Source: Bacteroidales bacterium UBA3856 (lineage in GTDB: Bacteria; Bacteroidota; Bacteroidia; Bacteroidales; UBA932). From it: a stretch of DNA of 8,357 nucleotides. A model generated the notes under the pieces. That model was not told the origin of the DNA. It made no database searches and worked only from the letters and a program-made list of their open reading frames with translations. Position 1 is the stretch's first letter. Every line of letters begins with the position of its first letter. Positions 1-6,019 of the stretch are shown here, in pieces. A program made the translations under genes and the position numbers. The stretch spans positions 1-8,357 of the forward strand of contig DGHE01000132.1 in assembly GCA_002392525.1 (NCBI GenBank), written 5' to 3'.

Positions 1-2
1 TG

Positions 3-33
3 CAAAGGTACTACCTTTTTTTGAATCTGCAAA
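3..33 (-). promoter_or_regulatory. Leftward Bacteroidota-type promoter for a gene outside the window
   Basis: On the minus strand, TTTG at 33-30 is followed after 19 bases by TACCTTTG at 10-3. This fits the known Bacteroides primary sigma consensus (-33 TTG or TTTG, about 19-21 bases, -7 TAnnTTTG) without a mismatch. Transcription would start at or just beyond position 1 and run leftward, so a divergent gene probably begins immediately left of the window. The gene itself is not visible. Confidence 0.6.
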
Positions 34-124
34 TTTTTCCAGGAAATTTTTTCATTTTTTTCTCACTTTTGACATTTTGACCCCCAAAAGGGCGTACAAC
101 TGGTCAAAGAGCCAAAATATATAT

Positions 125-132
125 TATATTTG
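125..132 (+). promoter_or_regulatory. -7 box (TATATTTG) for the glycosyltransferase gene
   Basis: TATATTTG matches TAnnTTTG exactly and ends only 5 bases before the ATG at 138. No TTG lies at the expected 19-21 base distance upstream; TGG at 101-103 is the nearest approximation, so the -33 element is weak or absent. If this box is used, the mRNA would begin at or within a few bases of the start codon, leaving no room for a ribosome binding site. The rest of 34-124 is AT-rich with T runs and holds no gene that I can see. Confidence 0.45.
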
Positions 133-137
133 TATCT

Positions 138-842
138 ATGGACAAGAAACTAGTAATCATCCCCACCTACAACGAGAAAGAAAACATCTCGGACATCATC
201 GGCAAAGTCACCTCCCTCCCCGGAGATTTCCAGATACTCGTCATCGACGACGGCTCCCCCGACGGAACCGCCCAGATTGTAAAGGACCTGGCCTCGGAAA
301 GGGTGCACCTCATCGAGCGCCCCGGCAAACTGGGGCTCGGCACCGCCTACCTCACCGGCTTCCGCTGGGCGCTGGAAAACGGATACGACTATATCTTTGA
401 GATGGACGCCGACTTCTCCCACAACCCGGAAGACCTCATCCGCCTGTGGGGCGCCTGCTCCAGCAACGGAGCAGACCTCGCTGTAGGCTCCCGTTACTGC
501 AACGGCGTATCCGTGGTAGACTGGCCCATGAGCCGTATCATCATGTCCTGGTTTGCATCGGCCTACGTAAGAACCATCCTGGGCATGAAGGTCTACGACA
601 CCACCGCCGGTTTTGTCTGCTACAGCCGCAAAGTGCTGGAGAGCATAGACCTTGACGCCGTGCGCATGAAAGGCTATGGCTTCCAGATAGAAATGAAATA
701 CACGGCCTGGAAGAAAGGCTTCAAGCTGCAGGAAGTGCCCATCATCTTCACCAACCGCCAGAAGGGCACCTCCAAGATGAGTGGAGGTATCTTCGGTGAA
801 GCGTTCTGGGGCGTGATGGCCCTGCGCTTCAGGAAGTTCTAA
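138..842 (+). CDS. Family 2 glycosyltransferase, polyprenol-phosphate mannosyltransferase (DPM1-like)
   Basis: This 234-residue soluble GT-A enzyme is predicted to move a sugar, most likely mannose from GDP-mannose, onto a polyprenyl phosphate on the cytoplasmic face of the inner membrane, making a lipid-linked donor for later glycan or glycoprotein assembly. Visible motifs are the nucleotide-binding start IPTYNEKENI (residues 8-17), DDGSPDGT (37-44), RPGKLGLGTAY (61-71), the metal-binding EMDADFSHNP (88-97, DAD at 90-92), VGSRY (116-120), DTTAGF (154-159), KGYGFQIEM (178-186) and the RQKGTSKMSGG region (207-217). These are the hallmarks of dolichyl- or polyprenyl-phosphate mannose synthases. 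There is no C-terminal membrane segment, so it belongs to the single-domain type. The ATG at 138 gives a normal N-terminus directly before the first strand. The gene stands alone, and its stop overlaps that of the convergent transporter gene. Donor sugar is inferred from family; glucose is a possible alternative. Confidence 0.9.
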   Translation: MDKKLVIIPTYNEKENISDIIGKVTSLPGDFQILVIDDGSPDGTAQIVKDLASERVHLIERPGKLGLGTAYLTGFRWALENGYDYIFEMDADFSHNPEDLIRLWGACSSNGADLAVGSRYCNGVSVVDWPMSRIIMSWFASAYVRTILGMKVYDTTAGFVCYSRKVLESIDLDAVRMKGYGFQIEMKYTAWKKGFKLQEVPIIFTNRQKGTSKMSGGIFGEAFWGVMALRFRKF

Positions 843-1750
843 GCTTTTTTCTCAAACACATCTTTGCCGCCCAGGTTAAGCTGGGTAAGGATAACGCCGC
901 CGATGGCAATCGCGAGGCCCACCCACTGTGCGCCGCAGAGGAGTTCGTCTCCGAGGATGAAGCCCGCCAGGGCCGTCACCACGGGATTCAGGGCCTGGAA
1001 GATGCTGGACTTGGCAACGCCCAGCTTGCCAATAGCGTAGGCCCAGAGGGCAAAGGCAATGGTGGAGCAAAGGATGGAGAGGCACAGGATGGGCTCCCAC
1101 ACGCTCCAGCTGCCATAGACCTCGGGCGTATAATTCTCCATACCGCGCGTAAGGAACAGCGGCAGGAAAAACAGCGACCCGATGAAGAACTGATACATCA
1201 CAATCACCGTGGGCTTGTACCCTTCGGTGAGTGCCTTGGTAAGGGTGGCGTACGCGACCTCGGCCACCACGGCCAGCACAAGAACGGCAATGCCAAAGTA
1301 GAAGAGGCGACTCTCTCCGCGGTGCGCCCGCGTCACCAGCACCAGGCCCGCAAGGCAGATGACCATGCCCACAATGTGCTGCCAGGTAATGCGCTCCTTG
1401 AAGAACATGACGCCGGCAAAGATGGCCAGGATAGGGGTGGAGGCAATCACCAGCGAACTGATGGTAGGAGACCCCGTGAACTGGATGCCGTAGGTTTCAC
1501 AGAAGAAATAGATGAACGGCTCGCAGGCGGCCAGAAGGAAAAACGTCAGGAAATGCTGCGGATGCAGATACATCTTGTACCCGCATATAATATTGATTAT
1601 AAGCAGAATAAACGCAGCCACAAGAATTCTGATGGGCAAGAAGAACTCTACCGGTATTTCCTGCGCCACCAGTCGCCCGGACCAGATATAGGAAAGTCCC
1701 CAGAACAGGATGGCCAGGATAGCGGCCCCGTACGTTTTCAGTTGTTGCAT
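839..1750 (-). CDS. EamA/DMT-superfamily membrane transporter
   Basis: This 303-residue inner-membrane protein has about ten hydrophobic segments arranged as two EamA repeats (roughly residues 7-140 and 153-291). The first repeat ends with the usual pattern TPILAIFAGVMFFKERITW (104-122) followed by a glycine-rich helix. The second ends with LNPVVTALAGFILGDE (254-269) and another glycine-rich helix. The family (drug/metabolite transporters, RhaT/YdcZ-like) exports or imports small metabolites such as amino acids or nucleotides, and the substrate cannot be read from the sequence. The start codon lies 3 bases after the tex stop, with no promoter or Shine-Dalgarno sequence between, so it is almost certainly cotranscribed with tex. 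Its TAG stop overlaps the glycosyltransferase TAA by four bases on the opposite strand. The functional link to tex is unclear and may be only positional. Confidence 0.9.
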   Translation of the reverse strand: MQQLKTYGAAILAILFWGLSYIWSGRLVAQEIPVEFFLPIRILVAAFILLIINIICGYKMYLHPQHFLTFFLLAACEPFIYFFCETYGIQFTGSPTISSLVIASTPILAIFAGVMFFKERITWQHIVGMVICLAGLVLVTRAHRGESRLFYFGIAVLVLAVVAEVAYATLTKALTEGYKPTVIVMYQFFIGSLFFLPLFLTRGMENYTPEVYGSWSVWEPILCLSILCSTIAFALWAYAIGKLGVAKSSIFQALNPVVTALAGFILGDELLCGAQWVGLAIAIGGVILTQLNLGGKDVFEKKA

Positions 1751-1753
1751 AGT

Positions 1754-3892
1754 TTATTTAAGAAGTCTCAGGCCAATGCGACGGCGCTCCATATCTACAG
1801 AGAGCACCTGAACCGTAATATGTTGATGTAGTTTGAGAACCTTGGAAGGGACGGCCATGCCGCGGACGCCCATCTGGGACGCATGGATGAGGCCGTTTTC
1901 ATGCAGGCCGATGTCCACGAACGCCCCGAAAGCGGTGAGGTTGGTGACGAGGCCGGGCAGTTCCATCCCCACCTTGAGGTCTTCGAGGTCCCGGATGTCA
2001 TCGGCGAAGGGAAACTCCTGGGCCGATTCGCGGGGATCCCGCCCGGGCCTCTGGAGCTCCTGGATGATGTCATTGATGGTGGGAAGGCCAAAATCCCCCT
2101 CCACATAGCGGGACGCCTCAATCTTCCGGCAAAGTTCTGCATTCCCCACCAGTTCCCGGGTGGTGACGCCAAGGTCCCGCGCCATCCGGTCCACGATATG
2201 ATAGGATTCCGGATGCACGGCCGAGTTATCCAGCGGATTGGCCGCCCCCGCAATACGCAGGAAACCTGCACACTGCTGGAACGCCTTGGCACCCAGACGC
2301 GGCACCTTCTTGAGTTCCTCGCGGCTGGTAAAATCCCCGTTGGCCTTCCGGTAATCTGTAATGGCCTTGGAAAGCGCCGGCCCAATGCCGCTTACATATT
2401 GCAACAGGTACGGACTGGCCGTATTGAGGGACACGCCCACGCTGTTGACGCAGCTTTCTACCGTATTGTCCAGCTTTTCCTTCAGAAGAGCCTGGTCTAC
2501 GTCGTGCTGATACTGTCCCACGCCCAGGGACTTGGGATCTATCTTCACAAGTTCTGCGAGAGGGTCCATCAGACGCCGGCCGATGGAAACCGCGCCCCGC
2601 ACCGTTACGTCGTATTCGGGGAATTCCTCGCGCCCGACCTCGGAAGCCGAGTAAACGGATGCGCCGTCCTCGCTCACGGAAAACACGCGGACGCTCTCCG
2701 GAAGCCCCACCTTGCGGATGAAGTCCTCGGTCTCGCGCCCGGCGGTACCGCTGCCGATGGCAATGACCTCGATGCCGTACTTCTCCACCCAATCGGCCAC
2801 CTTTTCAATGGCCTCCACCTTGCGGGATACGGGCGGATGCGGGAAAATGACGTCGTGCGCCAGGAGATTTCCCTGCGCGTCCAGGCACACCACCTTGCAT
2901 CCGGTCCTGAAGCCGGGATCGATGGCCATCACACGCTTCTGGCCCACGGGGGGAGCCAGAAGGAGTTGCCGGAGGTTTTCGCCGAACACGTTGATGCTCT
3001 CGATGTCGGCCTTCTCCTTGGCCTCGCGGATGACTTCTCCGGTGATGGAAGGGTCCAGAAGCCGCTTCCAGGCGTCGTCCACGGCCTCCCTTATCTGAAG
3101 GCCCGCCTCGCGGGAAGGGTATCCCTGCGCCTGGCAGTAGTCATAATAAAGCTTGTTGCCGCACTTTTCGCCGTCGGCGTCGATATCTACCTTAAGGTAT
3201 CCCTCATCCTGCGCGCGGAGCATGGCCAAAAGGTTGTGGGCGGGAATTTTGCCGATGGGCTGGCTGAAGCTGAAGTAGCTGCGGTACTTGGCGGCCTCAG
3301 GGGCCTCGCTGCCGGCCTTGGTCACTTTGGACTGCACCCGGCGGGTGCGGTAGATGGCCCGGAGCGTCTCGCGGTTTGCGGCCGTCTCGCTGATGCGCTC
3401 CGCGATGATGTCGCGCGCTCCCTGCAGGGCTTCATCGGCCGATGTCACTTCTCCCTTCACATACTTCCGGGCTTCCTCCTCCGGACGCGTGGCCTTCCCC
3501 TTCCAGAGAAGGTCTGCGAGGGGCTGAAGCCCGCGGGCCACGGCAATAGTGGCGCGTGTCTTTCTTTTGGGCCGATAAGGCAAGTACAGGTCTTCCAGCT
3601 CGCTGGAACTGACGCAGTCTTCAATCTGTTTACGGAGCTCCGGAGTGAGTTTTTCCTGCTCCTCAATGGTTTTGAGGATGGAAGCCTTGCGCTTTTCCAT
3701 TTCCTCGAAGACCTCTGACCAATGCTTGACCTCGGCCACTTCCATGTCCGAGAGGCCGCCCGTCCTTTCCTTGCGGTAACGGCTGATAAAGGGGACGGTG
3801 CACCCGTCTGCGATGAGCTGCGCGCAATTATCCACCTGCCAGGACTGAATGCCCAGCAGTTTACCTATATATATAATGTACAGTTCCTTCAT
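1754..3892 (-). CDS. tex: Tex-family RNA-binding transcriptional accessory protein
   Basis: The 712-residue protein has the full Tex architecture. In order these are an N-terminal helical Tex region (1 to about 190, with FISRYRKERTGGL at 35-47 and ELEDLYLPYRPKRKTRA at 98-114), a YqgF/RNase H-like domain beginning near AIDPGFRTGCK (323-333), a helix-hairpin-helix region (YVSGIGPALSKAI at 499-511 and VPRLGAKAFQQCAGFLRI at 530-547) and a C-terminal S1 RNA-binding domain (about 638-710, with TAFGAFVDIG at 653-662). Tex proteins are cytoplasmic, bind nucleic acid and influence transcription; the exact activity is not well settled. I chose the ATG at 3892 because MKELYIIYIG directly precedes the conserved N-terminal helix. 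The frame stays open upstream, and an ATG at 4009 would add 39 residues (751 in total). A still earlier ATG at 4039 lies upstream of the best promoter box and is unlikely. The EamA transporter gene follows after 3 bases. Confidence 0.95.
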   Translation of the reverse strand: MKELYIIYIGKLLGIQSWQVDNCAQLIADGCTVPFISRYRKERTGGLSDMEVAEVKHWSEVFEEMEKRKASILKTIEEQEKLTPELRKQIEDCVSSSELEDLYLPYRPKRKTRATIAVARGLQPLADLLWKGKATRPEEEARKYVKGEVTSADEALQGARDIIAERISETAANRETLRAIYRTRRVQSKVTKAGSEAPEAAKYRSYFSFSQPIGKIPAHNLLAMLRAQDEGYLKVDIDADGEKCGNKLYYDYCQAQGYPSREAGLQIREAVDDAWKRLLDPSITGEVIREAKEKADIESINVFGENLRQLLLAPPVGQKRVMAIDPGFRTGCKVVCLDAQGNLLAHDVIFPHPPVSRKVEAIEKVADWVEKYGIEVIAIGSGTAGRETEDFIRKVGLPESVRVFSVSEDGASVYSASEVGREEFPEYDVTVRGAVSIGRRLMDPLAELVKIDPKSLGVGQYQHDVDQALLKEKLDNTVESCVNSVGVSLNTASPYLLQYVSGIGPALSKAITDYRKANGDFTSREELKKVPRLGAKAFQQCAGFLRIAGAANPLDNSAVHPESYHIVDRMARDLGVTTRELVGNAELCRKIEASRYVEGDFGLPTINDIIQELQRPGRDPRESAQEFPFADDIRDLEDLKVGMELPGLVTNLTAFGAFVDIGLHENGLIHASQMGVRGMAVPSKVLKLHQHITVQVLSVDMERRRIGLRLLK

Positions 3893-3900
3893 ACGAAGTA

Positions 3901-3931
3901 CGAAGATAGCGTTTTTCCGTTTTATTTCCAA
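3901..3931 (-). promoter_or_regulatory. Proximal candidate promoter of tex
   Basis: On the minus strand, TTG at 3931-3929 is followed after 20 bases by TATCTTCG at 3908-3901, which has one mismatch to TAnnTTTG. The box ends 8 bases before the ATG at 3892, so a transcript from here would have almost no leader and would fix the start of Tex at MKELY. It is weaker than the distal box because of the mismatch. Confidence 0.4.
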
Positions 3932-3938
3932 GATACGG

Positions 3939-3968
3939 CGACGCCGGCTGTGGGGCCAGCCGGCGTCG
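3939..3968. repeat. Perfect 11-bp inverted repeat (hairpin) in the tex upstream region
   Basis: The arms CGACGCCGGCT (3939-3949) and AGCCGGCGTCG (3958-3968) are exact reverse complements around an 8-base loop. The stem is strikingly GC-rich against AT-rich flanks. No T run follows on either strand, so it is not a standard intrinsic terminator. It lies between the two candidate tex promoters. It would be in the 5' leader, or in the N-terminal coding extension, of any transcript from the distal promoter. It could be an RNA structure controlling tex, a protein-binding site, or a chance result of a coding extension. Confidence 0.7.
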
Positions 3969-4022
3969 TGCAAAATGTCCGGTGGCAAGGGATCAGACTC
4001 CTCAGACATTGTTTTGCTGGAA

Positions 4023-4053
4023 CAAAGATAGGACGGCAAGTAAATCCCGGCAA
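4023..4053 (-). promoter_or_regulatory. Distal candidate promoter of tex (consensus match)
   Basis: On the minus strand, TTG at 4053-4051, a 20-base spacer and TATCTTTG at 4030-4023 fit the Bacteroidota -33/-7 consensus exactly. Transcription would start near 4015-4018, giving tex either a leader of about 120-125 bases containing the GC-rich hairpin (start at 3892) or a leader of under 10 bases (start at 4009). It is the best-matching promoter inside the divergent spacer. Confidence 0.55.
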
Positions 4054-4058
4054 GATTT

Positions 4059-4103
4059 TAACGAAGAATAATCTTATGCTGTAACGACTTAGCACATAAC
4101 GAA
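4059..4103. repeat. Three TAACGA direct repeats
   Basis: TAACGA occurs at 4059-4064, 4082-4087 and 4097-4102, and the first and third copies extend to TAACGAA. They sit immediately upstream of the distal tex -33 element and upstream of the ygiQ -7 boxes, a place where a regulator could act on either gene. The unit is short and unevenly spaced (23 and 15 bases), so chance in AT-rich sequence is a real possibility. Confidence 0.25.
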
Positions 4104-4177
4104 TTACAAAGCAATACAGTTCGCCATCGCATATAAAAACGGGCCTTCAGTAGAACAAAACCCGCAAGCGCATGAAA

Positions 4178-4193
4178 TATTTTTGTAATTTTG
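4178..4193 (+). promoter_or_regulatory. Tandem -7 boxes before ygiQ
   Basis: TATTTTTG (4178-4185) and TAATTTTG (4186-4193) are two exact, abutting matches to TAnnTTTG. The second ends 8 bases before the ATG at 4202. No TTG sits 19-21 bases upstream of either. Their position rules against the in-frame ATG at 4172 as the translation start, because it would lie upstream of the promoter core, and it implies a leader of only a few bases for ygiQ. Confidence 0.5.
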
Positions 4194-4201
4194 CCGGTGC
4201 T

Positions 4202-6016
4202 ATGGCAGACACACAACAAGCATACATGTTCCCTACCTCGGTGAAGGAAGTCGAAGCCCTGGGTTGGGACTACATCGATATCATCCTGCTGAGCGGGGAC
4301 GCTTTCATAGACCATCCCTCGTTTGGAACGGCCGTCATTGCCCGCTGGCTCCAGAAATGGGGCTACCGCGTGGCTGTCGTCCCCCAGCCCAACTGGCGGG
4401 ACGACCTCCGCGACTTCCGCAAACTGGGCGCCCCGCGCCTGTACTTCGGCCTCAACGCCGGTGCCATGGACTCCATGGTAAACCACTACACCGCCTCCAA
4501 GCGCCTCAGGCACGACGACGCTTACACTCCGGAAGGCAAAGCCGGCGCCCGCCCGGACTACGCCGTCACGGTCTATACCCAGATCCTGAAAAAGCTCTTC
4601 CCGGACGTTCCCGTCATCATCGGCGGCATCGAGGCTTCCCTGAGGCGCCTCACCCACTACGACTACTGGAAAGACTGCCTCATGCCCTCCGTCCTCGTGA
4701 CCTCCGGTGCCGACTACCTGTGCTACGGCATGGGAGAGCGTCCCATGCTGGAACTCACCAAAGGCATCGAGAAAGGCTGGTCCCGCCATCGCATGCAGCA
4801 GATTCCGCAGATTGCATTTTTCCAGACCGGCAAAATGCCTGAGACCGGGGACGGCATCCTTGTTCTCCATGGCTTCGAGGAATGCTGCAAAGACAAACGC
4901 GCGTTCGCAGAGAACTTCCACTGGATCGAGACCCATGCCAACATGATGCATCCGGACACCATCATCGAGCCGGTGGGAGAAGGGTATGTTCAGATTAATC
5001 CGCCGTATCCGCCGGCGACGACGGAGGAGATGGACTCGTTCTGGGATTTGCCGTTCACCAAGTTGCCGCATCCGCGGTACAAGGGAAAGCGCATTCCGGC
5101 CTACGACATGATCAAGTTCTCCGTGAACACGCACCGCGGGTGCTTCGGCGGGTGCAACTTCTGCACCATTGCCGCGCACCAGGGCAAGTTCATCCAGAGC
5201 CGGAGCGAGAAATCTATCCTCAAGGAGGTATCGGCCCTCAACAATCTGCCGGACTTTGCCGGGAACATCTCCGACGTAGGTGCCCCCACGGCCAACATGT
5301 ACGGCATGCACGGGAAGAACCTGGACCTTTGCGACAAGTGCAAGCGCCGCAGCTGTCTCTTTCCCAAGCGGTGCCCCAACCTGGAGTGCGACCACACGCG
5401 CCTGATGAAACTCCTTAGCCGCATTGACAGCACCAAGGGTATCAGGCACAGTTACATTGGCAGCGGCATCCGCTACGACCTCTTCCTCACGGAGGACGGC
5501 TTTGTGGACGAGAGTTCCAAGCCGTATCTCAAGACACTGGTGCTGGACCATACGTCGGGCCGCCTCAAGGTAGCGCCCGAGCACACCGAAGACCACGTTC
5601 TCCAGAAGATGGCCAAGCCCAGTTTCCGCCTGTTCGAACGCCTGAGAAAGGAATTCGACCAGGTGAACCGCGAGGCCGGAACGCATGTGGGGCTGGTCCC
5701 CTACTTCATTTCCTCGCACCCCGGCTGCACCCTCAAAGATATGGAAAAGCTGGCCAACCATCCAGCCCTGAAGGGCATCTGGATGGACCAGGTGCAGGAT
5801 TTTACTCCCACGCCCATGACCACTTCTTCGGTGATGTTCTACACCGGGCTGGACCCCAGGGACATGACGCCGGTATTCACCGAGCACGACCCGGAGAAAA
5901 AACAACGCCAAAAGTCGTTTTTCTTCAAGAATTCTTCCAAAAAAAGCGGGAAGCCCTTGCAAGGTTCAAAACAATCCACTAATATTGCATCGCGAAAGAA
6001 TAAGAAGAAAAGATAA
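4202..6016 (+). CDS. ygiQ: YgiQ-family (UPF0313) radical SAM protein
   Basis: The 604-residue cytoplasmic protein has the N-terminal UPF0313 region (about 1-300, with SGDAFIDHPSFGTAVIARWL at 31-50 and GGIEASLRRLTHYDYW at 141-156), then a radical SAM core with the cluster-binding CxxxCxxC at C314, C318 and C321 (GCFGGCNFC). A C-terminal region characteristic of YgiQ proteins follows, with EHTEDHVL at 460-467. The three cysteines should bind a [4Fe-4S] cluster that cleaves S-adenosylmethionine. The substrate of YgiQ is not known. A second cysteine group (C377, C380, C385, C391, C396) follows the core; most of it is typical of the family and may bind metal. The protein ends in a lysine-rich tail (about 566-604) that is probably disordered. 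It is shorter than E. coli YgiQ. The ATG at 4202 is preferred over 4172 because of the promoter boxes between them. The next gene begins 3 bases after its stop. Confidence 0.93.
   Translation: MADTQQAYMFPTSVKEVEALGWDYIDIILLSGDAFIDHPSFGTAVIARWLQKWGYRVAVVPQPNWRDDLRDFRKLGAPRLYFGLNAGAMDSMVNHYTASKRLRHDDAYTPEGKAGARPDYAVTVYTQILKKLFPDVPVIIGGIEASLRRLTHYDYWKDCLMPSVLVTSGADYLCYGMGERPMLELTKGIEKGWSRHRMQQIPQIAFFQTGKMPETGDGILVLHGFEECCKDKRAFAENFHWIETHANMMHPDTIIEPVGEGYVQINPPYPPATTEEMDSFWDLPFTKLPHPRYKGKRIPAYDMIKFSVNTHRGCFGGCNFCTIAAHQGKFIQSRSEKSILKEVSALNNLPDFAGNISDVGAPTANMYGMHGKNLDLCDKCKRRSCLFPKRCPNLECDHTRLMKLLSRIDSTKGIRHSYIGSGIRYDLFLTEDGFVDESSKPYLKTLVLDHTSGRLKVAPEHTEDHVLQKMAKPSFRLFERLRKEFDQVNREAGTHVGLVPYFISSHPGCTLKDMEKLANHPALKGIWMDQVQDFTPTPMTTSSVMFYTGLDPRDMTPVFTEHDPEKKQRQKSFFFKNSSKKSGKPLQGSKQSTNIASRKNKKKR
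5957..5987 (+). promoter_or_regulatory. Possible internal promoter for the small acidic-tailed gene and clc
   Basis: TTG at 5957-5959, a 20-base spacer and TAATATTG at 5980-5987 match the Bacteroidota promoter pattern with one mismatch in the -7 box. It lies inside the lysine-rich 3' end of ygiQ and would start a transcript around 5993-5995, about 25 bases before the ATG at 6020, with an A-rich leader. It may let the two downstream genes be expressed apart from ygiQ. Confidence 0.35.
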
Positions 6017-6019
6017 GCT

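Larger units (their letters stand above)
3893..4201. other. Divergent intergenic region between tex and ygiQ (309 bases)
   Basis: This spacer separates the start codons of tex (leftward) and ygiQ (rightward). It holds two tandem candidate tex promoters, a GC-rich perfect inverted repeat, an imperfect inverted repeat (arms near 3970-3979 and 4005-4017, with a 3-base bulge), three TAACGA direct repeats and a double -7 box before ygiQ. No tRNA, ORF with family features, or intrinsic terminator was seen. The 3893-4009 part is an open extension of the tex frame and may be coding if tex starts at 4009. Confidence 0.6.

Noticed and set aside
34..80. T-rich tracts and AAATTTTT repeats as a possible repeat element or terminator.
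   Set aside because: There is no stable stem and no unit longer than simple AT-rich runs; it looks like ordinary spacer between divergent promoters.
798..850. Possible terminator at the glycosyltransferase end (stem 798-803/825-830 and T run 845-850).
   Set aside because: The stem is inside the coding region, is interrupted, and is separated by 14 bases from the T run, so it does not form a standard intrinsic terminator.
1883..3718. A 611-codon open frame on the plus strand, antisense to tex.
   Set aside because: It mirrors tex codon by codon, shows no recognisable domain or promoter, and is explained by the GC-rich third positions of the real gene, which remove stops from the antisense frame.
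3970..4017. Imperfect inverted repeat GCAAAATGTC / GACATTGTTTTGC as a regulatory hairpin.
   Set aside because: It has a 25-base loop and a 3-base bulge, and it overlaps the expected start region of the distal tex transcript. Alone it is too weak to call as a separate element.
4010..4039. Upstream ATG at 4039 extending Tex to 761 residues.
   Set aside because: It lies upstream of, and reads through, the -7 box at 4023-4030, so a transcript from that promoter would not contain it. The extra residues show no family similarity.
4172..4201. Upstream ATG extending YgiQ by 10 residues.
   Set aside because: These codons are made of the two abutting TAnnTTTG boxes, and an mRNA from those boxes would begin after the ATG at 4172.
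4058..5962. A 634-codon open frame on the minus strand, antisense to ygiQ.
   Set aside because: ygiQ is unmistakable by its CxxxCxxC motif and family features. The antisense translation is low-complexity and Val/Gly/His-rich, as expected for a shadow frame.
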